Made by a program: the position numbers and the translations under genes. From NCBI RefSeq assembly GCF_039523555.1, contig NZ_BAAAFN010000015.1, forward strand, positions 558,001 through 622,000: a DNA stretch of 64,000 bases, given 5' to 3'. Shown here piece after piece: positions 1 through 11,243 of this stretch. The DNA is from Castellaniella daejeonensis (lineage in GTDB: Bacteria > Pseudomonadota > Gammaproteobacteria > Burkholderiales > Burkholderiaceae_B). Positions within the stretch are counted from its first letter, which is position 1, and each line of letters opens with the position of its first letter. Under the pieces are notes generated by a model that did not search any database, had not been told where the DNA came from, and worked only from the letters and a program-made list of their open reading frames with translations.

Positions 1-722
1 TCTTCCTGCGCATCGCCCGCGAGCTTCAGCTTGAAGTGGCGGTGGCCGTACCGGGCGGCGGCCTGGGTCAGGCTGCACGGAAGGCCGTCTTCCGGCGCGC
101 CGGGCGGTGGCTCCACGAGCGCATCGGCCAGCCCCACCGTGTGCCGCGCCGCGATCCGCCTGCCTGACAGGGATGCGGGATGCGCGGCCAGGAAGGCATC
201 CAGGTCGAAACCCGCCAGGTCGCCGGCCAGGCCGGTTCCCGCCAGGCGCATGCCCGCGGCGTTGGCCGACAGAGCCGCGCAGAAGCTCGTGCCCAGGGCA
301 TGGCAGACCGCATCGAACACCGCCCGGTCCACCAGGGCGGGGCCGTAGGACGCCACCAGGGGCGGCAGGCCGCGCCGTGCCGCGGTGCCGTGGATGGCAC
401 GGTAGTGGCGGGCGGAATGCCCCCAGGCGGTGTCGGGGCCGGAGTCCGAGCGGTAGGCCTCGCGGGTCAGGGATAGGGCTTCGCGCAATTGCTCGAAATT
501 CCGCTCCTGGGTCAGCGCGGGATCCTTGTCGAACCATTTGGGGATCATCATTTCGGCCGCGCAACCGGTCACCGTCCGGCCGTCTTCCAGTCGGATGCGC
601 ACCCTGGCGTAGGCCTGCGGGCAGGCGTTCACGGTGGCATTGCCGAATCTGAAGGGCAGCCGAAGGATGACATCGCGCTCGGCAAAGCCGATGTCCTCGA
701 TCACAAAACGGATGGCGTCCAT
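1..722 (-). CDS. Enolase-superfamily (mandelate racemase/muconate lactonizing-like) protein, 3' part outside window
   Basis: The reading frame starts at an ATG (position 722) and stays open to the left edge, giving about 240 residues and no stop, so the C-terminal half is missing. The N-terminus (DAIRFVIEDIGFAERDVILRLPFRFGNA is read in pieces) has the capping-domain look of the enolase superfamily, with an early L-P-F-R-F-G segment and a PKWFDKDP segment. The last visible stretch, HFKLKLAGD, resembles the strand carrying the general-base lysine (KxK) at the start of the barrel. The metal ligands would lie outside the window. It begins 26 bp after the ABC ATPase gene on the same strand and is probably the last visible gene of that operon, so it may act on the imported compound. 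Substrate unknown; superfamily call moderately sure. Confidence 0.6.
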   Translation of the reverse strand, partial: MDAIRFVIEDIGFAERDVILRLPFRFGNATVNACPQAYARVRIRLEDGRTVTGCAAEMMIPKWFDKDPALTQERNFEQLREALSLTREAYRSDSGPDTAWGHSARHYRAIHGTAARRGLPPLVASYGPALVDRAVFDAVCHALGTSFCAALSANAAGMRLAGTGLAGDLAGFDLDAFLAAHPASLSGRRIAARHTVGLADALVEPPPGAPEDGLPCSLTQAAARYGHRHFKLKLAGDAQE

Positions 723-748
723 GTCTCGCGTCCCCCGCTTCCGGGGGC

Positions 749-1543
749 CTAGTGGTCCAGTATGCCTTCGGAGTAGAAGTGGGCGCGGATCAGCTTGGCG
801 TACCTGGCGAACTCGGGAGAGCCCATGACGTCCAGCGAACGCATGCGCGGCAGGTCGATGTCGTAGATGGCCGCGATGGATCCGGGCCGCTCGCTCATGA
901 CGATGACCCGGTCCGACAGGAAGATCGCCTCGGGGATGCTGTGCGTGATCAGGAGCACTGTCTTGCGGGATTCGGCCCAGATCCGCTGCAGTTCGAGGTT
1001 CATTTTCTCGCGCGTCATGGCGTCGAGCGCGCCGAAGGGCTCGTCCATCAGGAGCAGGGCCGGATCGTGCAGCAGGGCCCGGCAGATCGAGGCGCGCTGC
1101 TGCATGCCCCCCGACAGTTGCCAGGGATACTTGCGTTCGAAGCCCGTCAGTCCGGTCATCTCGATGAGCTGCAGCGCGCGTTCGCGCGCCGGTCCCATCG
1201 GCATGCGGCGCATTTCGGCCTGCAGCAGGATGTTGTCCAGCACGCTGCGCCATGCCAGCAGGACTGCGCTCTGGAAGACGATTCCCACGTCCTTGCGCGG
1301 TCCGGCGACGGGTTGACCCGCCAGGCTCAGCCGCCCATCGGTGATGGGCAGCAGGCCGGCCACCATCTTCAGCAGGGTGCTCTTGCCGCAACCCGAGGGG
1401 CCGACGACGGAGACGAACTCGCCCTTGCGGATGCTGAAATCCAGCGGCTTGAGCGATTCGACGGCGCCGTCGCGCGTCTGGTAGACCTTGGTGACGCCTG
1501 CGGCTTCGATCAGGATGTCGTCAGGCATGGGCGAGTCCGGCAC
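749..1543 (-). CDS. ABC importer ATP-binding protein (nitrate/sulfonate/taurine class)
   Basis: 264 residues, the usual size for SsuB/TauB-type ATPases. Visible motifs are Walker A GPSGCGKST, the Q-loop region IVFQSAVLL, the signature LSGGMQQR, Walker B LLLMDEPFGALD and the switch histidine in LLITHSIPEA. It would power import through the permease encoded at 2641-3408, fed by the binding protein at 1560-2570; all three lie in one operon transcribed leftwards. The gap to the binding-protein gene is 16 bp. The cargo cannot be read from the ATPase. The binding protein points to a THI5/NMT1-like ligand such as a pyrimidine or thiamine precursor, but sulfonate- or nitrate-like ligands remain possible. 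Confidence 0.9.
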   Translation of the reverse strand: MPDSPMPDDILIEAAGVTKVYQTRDGAVESLKPLDFSIRKGEFVSVVGPSGCGKSTLLKMVAGLLPITDGRLSLAGQPVAGPRKDVGIVFQSAVLLAWRSVLDNILLQAEMRRMPMGPARERALQLIEMTGLTGFERKYPWQLSGGMQQRASICRALLHDPALLLMDEPFGALDAMTREKMNLELQRIWAESRKTVLLITHSIPEAIFLSDRVIVMSERPGSIAAIYDIDLPRMRSLDVMGSPEFARYAKLIRAHFYSEGILDH

Positions 1544-1559
1544 GGCTTGGTTCCTTGGT

Positions 1560-2570
1560 TCAGTTCTGGGGGAGATAGTCCAGCGTCACGTAGTCGCCGG
1601 GCTTGCCGCGCTGTTCGGGCGTGACGCCGCCGTATTCCACGAGCATGTCCAGCGACTTGTTCACGTTGTCCATGGCGACGCGGAACGGTCGCTGGCCTTT
1701 CGTTTCAGGCGTGTGATAAAGCTCGATGCTGCGCTTCAGGCCGACCAGCAGGGTTTCGGAAACGCCGGCCTTGGGCTTGGCTTCGAGCATGGCGTCGACG
1801 GCGGCCTGGGGGTCTTTTTCGGCCGCTTCGACGGCCCGGGTGGATGCGCGCATGAACCTGCGTGTCAGGTCGGCGTGCTCGGCGAGCCAGTCCTTGTTGA
1901 CGATGATGCCCGAACTGATCTGGTTGATGCCGGAATCGGCGAAGCGGATCGGGTAGACCGGCTTGCCGGTGGCGTCCTGCAGCTTGATGGCCTGATCCAT
2001 GACGTAGCCCAGCAGCATGTCGGCGCGGCCCGTCATGACCGCGTTGAGCTTGGTCTGCCCGTCGCCGGAGACAATCTTGACCTGTCGGGGGTCCATGTCG
2101 TTGGCCTTGAGGAAGATCGGCCACATCTGCGACATCGAGTCGCCCGGGGTGATCGCCACCGTCTTGCCGATGATCTGCTGCGGGGTGCGGATGCCTTTTT
2201 CCTCGAAGCCCATGACCGACATCGGACTGAGCTGGAACAGGACGCCGGTGGAGACCAGCGGCGCGCCCTTGGCCGCGGCCTTGATCATGGTGGTGACGTC
2301 GATGTAGCCGAAGTTCACGGACTTGGCGGCGACGGCCTGCGCGGTCACTGCCGAGCCGCGGCCTTCCTGGATATCGAGGTTGATGCCTTCCTCGGCGTAG
2401 TACCCGAGCTTCTTGCCCAGGAAGAACGGCGCGTGTTCGCTGTACAGGTACCAGTTCAGCATCAGCGTCACGTCGTCTTTGGGCTTGTCCTGGGCCCGGA
2501 CCGGCGAGGTGCCGAGCATCGCGGCGGCCAGGGCCAGGCCCAACCCCGCTTTGAGCAAGTTGCGAATCAT
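1560..2570 (-). CDS. NMT1/THI5-like ABC transporter periplasmic binding protein
   Basis: 336 residues. The ATG at 2570 is preferred to upstream codons because AAGGAG lies 6 bases before it and the protein then begins with a clean signal peptide (MIRNLLKAGLGLALAAAMLG, cleavage near AQA). The mature protein has the NMT1/THI5 fold signature: LNWYLYSEHAPFFLGKKLGYY followed by an EEGI-type segment, then GRGSAV and MTGRADMLLG segments typical of sulfonate, nitrate and thiamine-precursor binders. This pattern is closest to the thiamine-pyrimidine (HMP) precursor group among families I know, but ligand residues cannot be assigned by eye. It probably delivers ligand to the permease encoded just upstream. 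Regulation by the TetR-type repressor encoded at 3556-4218 is likely. Confidence 0.85.
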   Translation of the reverse strand: MIRNLLKAGLGLALAAAMLGTSPVRAQDKPKDDVTLMLNWYLYSEHAPFFLGKKLGYYAEEGINLDIQEGRGSAVTAQAVAAKSVNFGYIDVTTMIKAAAKGAPLVSTGVLFQLSPMSVMGFEEKGIRTPQQIIGKTVAITPGDSMSQMWPIFLKANDMDPRQVKIVSGDGQTKLNAVMTGRADMLLGYVMDQAIKLQDATGKPVYPIRFADSGINQISSGIIVNKDWLAEHADLTRRFMRASTRAVEAAEKDPQAAVDAMLEAKPKAGVSETLLVGLKRSIELYHTPETKGQRPFRVAMDNVNKSLDMLVEYGGVTPEQRGKPGDYVTLDYLPQN

Positions 2571-2640
2571 GCATGTCTCCTTCGGGCACTGCCGGCCCCT
2601 TGTCGTCCACACCGCCTTGGCGGCCTGAAAAAAGATTCCC

Positions 2641-3408
2641 CTAGCGCTGCGAGGCATGCCAGGGAATCATCATGCGCTCGATCAGGTCCACGACCGCGAA
2701 CAGCAGCACGCCGATGACCGAAAGCAATACCAGGCCCGCAAACATCAACGGCAGGTCGAAATTGCCGTTGGCCACTTGCAGGACATAGCCGATGCCCGAG
2801 TTCGAGCCGACGAACTCGCCCACCACCGCGCCGACGACAGCCAGCGTGACCGAGACCTTCAGGCCGCTGAACATCGCCGGCAGCGCCGCCGGCAGGCTGA
2901 TCTTGAAGAAGGTCTGCAGGCGGCTCGCGCCCATGGACCGCGCCAGATCGAGCATGTCGGACTCGACCGACTTGAAGCCCATGACGGTCGACACCACCAC
3001 CGGGAAGAAGCCCAGCAGGAATGCGGTGATCACCTTGGGCAGGATGCCGAATCCGAACCACACGACGAATAGCGGCGCGATCGCCACTTTGGGCACGCTC
3101 TGCGAGAACACCAGCAGGGGATAGACGTAGGATTCCACGACCCGGGAGTAGGCGATCACCATGGCAATGGGCACGCCGACCGCGATGGACAGCAGGAACC
3201 CCCAGATGGTGGCTTCGGTCGTGAACCAGCTTTCGGACAGCAGCATCGGCCACTGCTCGACGAGCTGGCCGATGACCTTGGCGGGGGGCGGGATGAGATA
3301 TGCGGGGATGCCGAAGATCCGGATGGCGAGATCCCACAGCCCCAGCAGGAACAGCACCAGCAGGAATGGCCTGATGGCCGGGGACAGTATCAGCTTGCGC
3401 AGCAACAT
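2641..3408 (-). CDS. ABC importer inner-membrane permease (SsuC/TauC-like)
   Basis: 255 residues with about six hydrophobic segments and the conserved cytoplasmic loop region around DLARSMGASRLQTFFKISLP, the EAA loop that docks with the ATPase. It belongs to the BPD_transp_1 family in the nitrate/sulfonate/taurine class. The ATG at 3408 is preceded by GGGAGACCAGG, an acceptable ribosome site. It is the first gene of the importer operon (permease, binding protein, ATPase, then the enolase-like gene), with a 70-bp gap before the binding-protein gene. The operator-like palindrome at 3469-3488 lies about 60 bp upstream of its start, placing the operon under a dedicated regulator. Confidence 0.9.
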   Translation of the reverse strand: MLLRKLILSPAIRPFLLVLFLLGLWDLAIRIFGIPAYLIPPPAKVIGQLVEQWPMLLSESWFTTEATIWGFLLSIAVGVPIAMVIAYSRVVESYVYPLLVFSQSVPKVAIAPLFVVWFGFGILPKVITAFLLGFFPVVVSTVMGFKSVESDMLDLARSMGASRLQTFFKISLPAALPAMFSGLKVSVTLAVVGAVVGEFVGSNSGIGYVLQVANGNFDLPLMFAGLVLLSVIGVLLFAVVDLIERMMIPWHASQR

Positions 3409-3468
3409 CCTGGTCTCCCGCGGTGCTGCATGGCGGGATTCCCCCGTGCCGCACCCGTTTGTTTTCTC

Positions 3469-3488
3469 AATTCACCGATTGGTGAATT
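3469..3488. promoter_or_regulatory. Perfect 8-4-8 palindrome, candidate TetR-family operator
   Basis: AATTCACC, spacer GATT, GGTGAATT: a perfect inverted repeat of two 8-base arms. It is an AT-rich island in the 147-bp gap between the TetR gene and the ABC operon. The size and symmetry are typical of TetR-family operators. It sits about 60 bp before the permease start, where a bound repressor would cover the promoter. Binding is inferred. Confidence 0.65.
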
Positions 3489-3555
3489 ATGGGTGCGGCC
3501 TGATTTAGGTGTCAATAACGAGTCGGCCTAGGGATATCCCTGGTCCGGGTGGCGC

Positions 3556-4218
3556 CTACAGGGTGTCCGGCCGGCTGGATGCATATCCGACGACCAGGTC
3601 CGTCATGTGGGCCAGCCGCTCTTCGAGCGCATCGGCTGCGCGCAGGTCGCGGCCGAAGATCACCGACAGGGTGTAGTTGTTGGCCAGGTAGAAAAAACCG
3701 AGGGATGCGATGGAGATGTAGAGCTGGACGGGGTCGATCCCCGAGCGGAACAGGCCCTGGGCCTGCCCGCGCTCGAGCAGCCGGTCGAGCAGCTGCACCA
3801 GCGGCGAATGCATTTCGCGGATCTTGCCCGATTGCTTCAGGTGGCTGGCGCGCGAAAGGTTCTCGCTGGCCAGCAGGGACAGGAATTCCGGATGATCCAG
3901 GAAGTAATGCCAGGTGAAGGACACCAGCGTGCGCAGGGCTTCGACCGGCTCGAGCGCATCCAGGTGCAGGCTCTGCTCGGCCTGACGGATGTCGGCATAA
4001 GTGTGTTCAAGAACCGAAAGGAACAGCTCGTCCTTGTTGCCGAAGTAGTAGTAGATCAGGCGCTTGTTCACGCCGGCGCGCACCGCGATGCGGTCCACCC
4101 GTCCTCCGGCGAATCCGTGCTCGGTGAATTCGTCGCGGGCAGCCCTCAGGATGGCCGCCTGGGACCGATCCGTGTCGCGCGAGATGGGCGCCTGCCGCGT
4201 GTTCGGTTTCTGTGTCAT
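3556..4218 (-). CDS. TetR-family transcriptional regulator, RutR-like (YcdC C-terminal domain)
   Basis: 220 residues. Residues about 18-65 form a TetR helix-turn-helix (ILRAARDEFTEHGFAGG, then IAVRAGVNKRLIYYYF), the usual DNA-binding end. The C-terminal half has the features I associate with the RutR/YcdC group: FTWHYFLDHPEF, the ENL segment, SPLVQLLDRLLERGQ, and DPVQLYISIASLGFFYL. RutR in E. coli represses pyrimidine degradation genes and responds to uracil; whether this paralogue senses a pyrimidine is unproven. It is transcribed toward the ABC operon, and the palindrome at 3469-3488 lies between the two. The start lies 9 bp after the dehydrogenase stop, so the two are probably cotranscribed. 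No strong Shine-Dalgarno precedes it. Confidence 0.85.
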   Translation of the reverse strand: MTQKPNTRQAPISRDTDRSQAAILRAARDEFTEHGFAGGRVDRIAVRAGVNKRLIYYYFGNKDELFLSVLEHTYADIRQAEQSLHLDALEPVEALRTLVSFTWHYFLDHPEFLSLLASENLSRASHLKQSGKIREMHSPLVQLLDRLLERGQAQGLFRSGIDPVQLYISIASLGFFYLANNYTLSVIFGRDLRAADALEERLAHMTDLVVGYASSRPDTL

Positions 4219-4227
4219 GGCCCGATT

Positions 4228-5010
4228 TTACGGGCGTTCGCCCATCCGCGGTTTGCGCTTGCGCCGCGCGGCGATCCGGTCGTAGAGCGCGTCGGGCACC
4301 AGCCGCAGCAGCCGCGCGACCCAGGCCATGGGCCAGGGGATGACTCGATAGGACACGCCGGCGCCGATGGCCCGCACGGCCTGTTCGGCGAAACGGTCCA
4401 CCGGCATCAGGAAGGGCATGCGGTACGGGTTGTGCGCGGTCATGGGGGTTTCGATGAACCCGGGCGCAAGGGTCACGACGCGCACGCCGGTGCCGTGCAG
4501 TTCGACCCGCAGGCTTTCGCAATACGCGCGCACGGCGGCCTTCGAGGCGCTGTAGGCGCCCGCGCCCGGCAGGCCGCGCACCCCCGCCACGCTGCCGATG
4601 CCCACCAGCGTGCCCCGGCCCCGTTCGCGCATCGGCGTGATGAAGGGAGCGAAGGTGGCCATCATGGCCAGCACATTGGTGTCGAGGATGGCCTCGAAGA
4701 CGACATGGTCCTCCGGGGCGTCGGACAGGGTGCCGGCGCTGATTCCCGCGCTGGCGATGACCAGGTCGACCGGGCCGCCGGCCAGGAAGTCACGGGCTGC
4801 CTCGTGCAGCGCCGTCCGGTCGCGCACGTCCAGCGCGTAGGTATGGTGCCCCTGGCCCGGCAGGCTGTTGCACAGGGCTCGCAGGGCTTCGCTGCGGCGG
4901 CCGACCAGTCCCAGCACGCCGCCCTGGGCCGCGTACCGGCGCGCCAGCGCGGCGCCGATGCCGCTGCTGGCGCCCGTGATGAAGATGCGCAGGCCGACCG
5001 GGGAATGCAA
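4228..5010 (-). CDS. Short-chain dehydrogenase/reductase
   Basis: 260 residues of a classical SDR. The nucleotide-binding motif TGASSGIG lies near residues 12-19, a DVRD acidic site follows the second strand, NAG is replaced by SAG, and the catalytic YSASK sits mid-protein. A hydrophobic/basic C-terminal tail (RLLRLVPDALYDRIAARRKRK) suggests peripheral membrane association. Substrate unknown. The best start is a TTG at 5010 preceded by GGGAAACG; no in-frame ATG fits before the glycine motif. It is followed after 9 bp by the TetR gene, so it may belong to the same transcript. Confidence 0.85.
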   Translation of the reverse strand: MHSPVGLRIFITGASSGIGAALARRYAAQGGVLGLVGRRSEALRALCNSLPGQGHHTYALDVRDRTALHEAARDFLAGGPVDLVIASAGISAGTLSDAPEDHVVFEAILDTNVLAMMATFAPFITPMRERGRGTLVGIGSVAGVRGLPGAGAYSASKAAVRAYCESLRVELHGTGVRVVTLAPGFIETPMTAHNPYRMPFLMPVDRFAEQAVRAIGAGVSYRVIPWPMAWVARLLRLVPDALYDRIAARRKRKPRMGERP

Positions 5011-5038
5011 GACCGTTTCCCGTGTGTGTGGGGCCGTC

Positions 5039-5980
5039 CTACTGGACCTGGACCGTGTCGACGTCCCGGCTGGCCAGGTGCCGGACCCCGGCGATGTCGA
5101 TCATGGCGCGCGGGTCGCCGTCCATGATCCGCAGGTCCAGCCGCATCTCCTGGGATTTGTAGAACGGATGGTCGCCGTCCGAGAGGATCATGTTCAGCTT
5201 GCCCTGGCGTTGTTCCAGGTCGACCTGGCGGCCGGGCTCGACCATGTCGATATCCTTGATGCAGACCGCCCGGACGTGCACTTCGCCTTCGACCATCCGC
5301 ACGTCGTAGCGTACGTTCTGTCCGCCCGGCACGATGGCCGGAGGATCCGAGGCCTCCATGAAGGTTCCCAGGACCGCCTGGTTGCAGACTTCCATGATGG
5401 CTTCCCGCTGGCTGGGTGTTGCGCCGATCGCGGTCAGCGCGTCGTCGAAATGCTTCATGCGCTCATCGGGCGTGCCGTCCGGCAGCGGGGTTCCCGACAC
5501 GGTGTAGCTGGCGCGGCAGATATCGGCCTTGACCTGGTCCCGGGCTGGGCCGACTCCGTTGTGGCTCCAGTAATCGCTGCGGTTCAGTTCCTGTCTCAGT
5601 GTTTCCTGGTTCACCGGAAGCTTCCTGAAGCTCAGGGAAAAGCCCGGGCACTGCTCGTCGGACAGGTCCAGGTTGTAGCGCACTCCCTCGTCGTTTTCTT
5701 CGATCTGGAAACGATTCTGGTAGTTGGCGCCCGCCATGTCCTTCAGGGACAGGAAGCTGTCCACCTTCTGCTGGTGCGTCGTCGTCTGCGAATACAGATC
5801 GAACATGCATTTCTTGGCTTCCGTCCGGTTGGTGCTGCAGAACCAGTCCGCGACCTTGTCCCACACTCGCGAAAAGATGCTGCCGATGTGATCCCGGTCA
5901 GTCGCCTGCCGAATACCCTGTACGTCCTGGGCGGTCAGGCCGACAGAGCCGAAGCGTCCTGCGGATACGTCAATGGTCAT
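5039..5980 (-). CDS. Unrecognised protein with a type III effector-like N-terminal translocation domain
   Basis: 313 residues, ATG at 5980 with GGGGAG six bases upstream. Overall I do not recognise the protein. Residues 40-58 read WDKVADWFCSTNRTEAKKC. This matches the WEK(I/M)xxFF motif of Salmonella SPI-2 translocated effectors and continues like the N-termini of SspH2/SseI as I remember them (FCST, then TEA, then a cysteine). Residues 60-100 resemble the rest of that small domain. The remainder (about 105-313) is soluble, Asp/Glu-rich and has no motif I can name. No signal peptide, no membrane segment. It follows another orphan gene (6109-6594) and carB on the same strand. Base composition looks lower in GC than the flanking core genes, consistent with transfer. 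No secretion apparatus or chaperone gene lies in this window. Effector role is inference. Confidence 0.6.
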   Translation of the reverse strand: MTIDVSAGRFGSVGLTAQDVQGIRQATDRDHIGSIFSRVWDKVADWFCSTNRTEAKKCMFDLYSQTTTHQQKVDSFLSLKDMAGANYQNRFQIEENDEGVRYNLDLSDEQCPGFSLSFRKLPVNQETLRQELNRSDYWSHNGVGPARDQVKADICRASYTVSGTPLPDGTPDERMKHFDDALTAIGATPSQREAIMEVCNQAVLGTFMEASDPPAIVPGGQNVRYDVRMVEGEVHVRAVCIKDIDMVEPGRQVDLEQRQGKLNMILSDGDHPFYKSQEMRLDLRIMDGDPRAMIDIAGVRHLASRDVDTVQVQ

Positions 5981-6108
5981 TGGATTCTCCCCGTCTGCGC
6001 GTTATCCGGGCCGGGCGGCGCTGTGCATCGTCCCGGCATGCCTTCGTGAGTGACCGATGCGCGCCTGGGGTTCCATGCGGGCATGGGTTCCGGGCGGTGG
6101 CGGGGGGA

Positions 6109-6594
6109 TCAGGCTCGCAGCGGAGGATGGAACCGTTCCAGGTAGGCTGCCGCGATGCCGGGCAGCACCTTGCCTGCGGCATAACTGGCGACGGTCTCGC
6201 AAGCCAGACTCGCGGCCGTGGAGAGCGGTGGCGGCAGGGCGGCGGCCGCGCTGTCGCAGGGCGCCTTGGCCAATTCCTGGCCCACCCAGCCACTGCCTAT
6301 TTCCGCCAGCACGTCCGAAAGCCCTTCTTGGGACGTTTCGGACGCCGGCGGTTCGTTTGCCGCGGCCGTGTCTTTCGTGGCTCCATCCGCCGCCGCCAGA
6401 GCCTGGCCGCGCTGGCTGATGCTGACCAGCGTGCTGCCCACGGTGCGCGCGAGCGCGGGCTGGGCCAGATCGCCCGCGACATGGCCGGCGACGGCAAGGC
6501 CCCCGCATACGGCACCTTTCATCGGCACCTGATCGGGCAGGATCCGATGGCATGCCGTCAGCGTCACTGTCTGGAAAACGTCGCCCAGGTCCAT
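6109..6594 (-). CDS. Hypothetical protein, small Ala/Gly-rich, directly downstream of carB
   Basis: 161 residues; ATG at 6594 follows an AAGG about 9 bases upstream. A second in-frame ATG at residue 25 (MKGAVCGGLAVAGHVAGDL) is an alternative start. Codon third positions are strongly G/C, as expected for a real gene here, which favours this frame over the overlapping ones. The protein alternates weakly hydrophobic Ala/Gly/Leu stretches (residues about 28-70 and 125-150) with a polar middle (KDTAAANEPPASETSQEG). It contains several cysteines. I recognise no family. It begins 26 bp after the carB stop, the place where greA sits in many Burkholderiales, and is followed after 128 bp by the effector-like gene. 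A role as its partner is possible but unproven. Confidence 0.5.
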   Translation of the reverse strand: MDLGDVFQTVTLTACHRILPDQVPMKGAVCGGLAVAGHVAGDLAQPALARTVGSTLVSISQRGQALAAADGATKDTAAANEPPASETSQEGLSDVLAEIGSGWVGQELAKAPCDSAAAALPPPLSTAASLACETVASYAAGKVLPGIAAAYLERFHPPLRA

Positions 6595-6620
6595 CTGTCG
6601 GCCTTTTCCGTGATGCGCCG

Positions 6621-9863
<3,243 letters not shown>

Positions 9864-9881
9864 GGGAGGGCGGGAATCTTT

Positions 9882-11051
9882 TTATTTGGACGACCGGGCT
9901 TTGTGCTGCGCCATCAGGTCGATGAATTTGTCGAACAGCACCAGGATGTCGTGCGGCCCGGGGCTGGCCTCGGGGTGGCCCTGGAAGCAGAAGGCCGGGC
10001 GGTCGGTCAGCTCGAAGCCCTGCAGGGTGCCGTCGAACAGCGACACGTGCGTGATGCGGGCGTTGGCCGGCAGGCTGTCGCCGTCCACGGTGAAGCCATG
10101 GTTCTGGCTGGTGATGAACACCCGGCCGGTGTCCAGGTCCTGCACCGGGTGGTTGGCGCCGTGGTGGCCGGTCTTCATCTTGACCGTGCGCCCGCCCAGC
10201 GTCAGACCCAGGACCTGCTGGCCCAGGCAGATGCCGAACAGGGGGATGCCGCGGTCCAGCACGGCGCGGCAGGTTTCGGCGGCGTAGTCGCAGGCCGCCG
10301 GATCGCCGGGGCCGTTGGACAGGAAGATGCCGTCGGGCGCCTGCGCCAGGACATCGGCCACGGGGGTGAGGGCCGGCACCAGGGTGATGCGGCAGCCGCG
10401 GTCGGCCAGCAGGCGCAGGATGTTGGACTTGATGCCGTAGTCGTAGGCGACGACATGGTATTGCCCCTGGTCCTGGCGGCTGTAGCCGCGTCCCAGCTGC
10501 CAGGTGCCCTGCACCCAGGCGCCGGACTGCTTGGTGGAGACCTGGGCGGCCAGATCCTGGCCTTCCATGCCGCCGAAACCGCGCGCCAGTTCGACGGCGC
10601 GGTCGGCGTCCTCGCCCACCAGGATGCAGGCGCCCTGGGCGCCGCGCTCGCGCAGGATGCGGGTGAGCTTGCGGGTGTCCACGCCCGAGATCGCCACGAT
10701 GCCCTGGGATTTCAGGTAGTCGGGCAGCGACTGGGTGGCGCGGAAGTTGGACAGCAGGGCGGGGCAGTCGCGCACCACCAGGCCGGCGGCATGCACGCGG
10801 CCGGACTCGACGTCTTCGGGGTTGACGCCGGTATTGCCGATGTGGGGATAGGTCAGGGTGACGATCTGGCCGCTGTAGCTGGGATCGGTGAGGATCTCCT
10901 GGTAGCCGGTCATGGAAGTATTGAAGACGATTTCGGCCACGCTGGTCCCGTCGGCGCCGATCGAAACGCCCCTGAATACGGTACCGTCAGCCAAGGCGAG
11001 AATTGCTGGTGCGAGTCCTGCGGACCCCTCGGGAAAGATTGACGGCAGCAA
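9882..11051 (-). CDS. carA: Carbamoyl phosphate synthase small (glutaminase) subunit
   Basis: 389 residues. It hydrolyses glutamine and channels ammonia to CarB. The class I glutamine amidotransferase triad is visible: Cys275 in FGICLGQQ, His359 and Glu361 in QGHPEASPGPHD. The N-terminal carA-specific domain shows the FNTSMTGYQE and DPSYSGQI segments. No ATG is available near the N-terminus; the start is read as TTG at 11051. UUG initiation is also known for carA of E. coli, so this is plausible, though ATT two residues' distance upstream or a later TTG cannot be excluded. It is transcribed divergently from tal, with a 192-bp shared control region. Confidence 0.97.
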   Translation of the reverse strand: MLPSIFPEGSAGLAPAILALADGTVFRGVSIGADGTSVAEIVFNTSMTGYQEILTDPSYSGQIVTLTYPHIGNTGVNPEDVESGRVHAAGLVVRDCPALLSNFRATQSLPDYLKSQGIVAISGVDTRKLTRILRERGAQGACILVGEDADRAVELARGFGGMEGQDLAAQVSTKQSGAWVQGTWQLGRGYSRQDQGQYHVVAYDYGIKSNILRLLADRGCRITLVPALTPVADVLAQAPDGIFLSNGPGDPAACDYAAETCRAVLDRGIPLFGICLGQQVLGLTLGGRTVKMKTGHHGANHPVQDLDTGRVFITSQNHGFTVDGDSLPANARITHVSLFDGTLQGFELTDRPAFCFQGHPEASPGPHDILVLFDKFIDLMAQHKARSSK

Positions 11052-11091
11052 AATGGAACCCCGGTTATAAAGTCGATATTCAAACCTTCCT

Positions 11092-11097
11092 ATTATA
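11092..11097 (-). promoter_or_regulatory. Candidate -10 element of the carAB promoter
   Basis: TATAAT on the minus strand, within an AT-rich patch of an otherwise GC-rich gap. It would start transcription about 35 nt before the carA start. No good -35 hexamer is visible at 16-18 bp, so an activator or an extended element may compensate. Confidence 0.45.
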
Positions 11098-11243
11098 CAG
11101 CGAGGCAGTGGCCGATCCCCATGCCCCGCATTCCGCCTGCTGCCAGCGCCCGGGACGGCGGATGCCCGCCGGCGTGCGCGGCCTCGGCGCGAAATGGTCT
11201 ACAGTAGGGCCTTTGCAACCTGTTTCCATCGGAATCACCCTCT

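Noticed and set aside
3409..3555. TPP riboswitch before the THI5-like importer
   Set aside because: The gap is only 147 bp and lacks the conserved thi-box segments; a palindromic operator is a better explanation.
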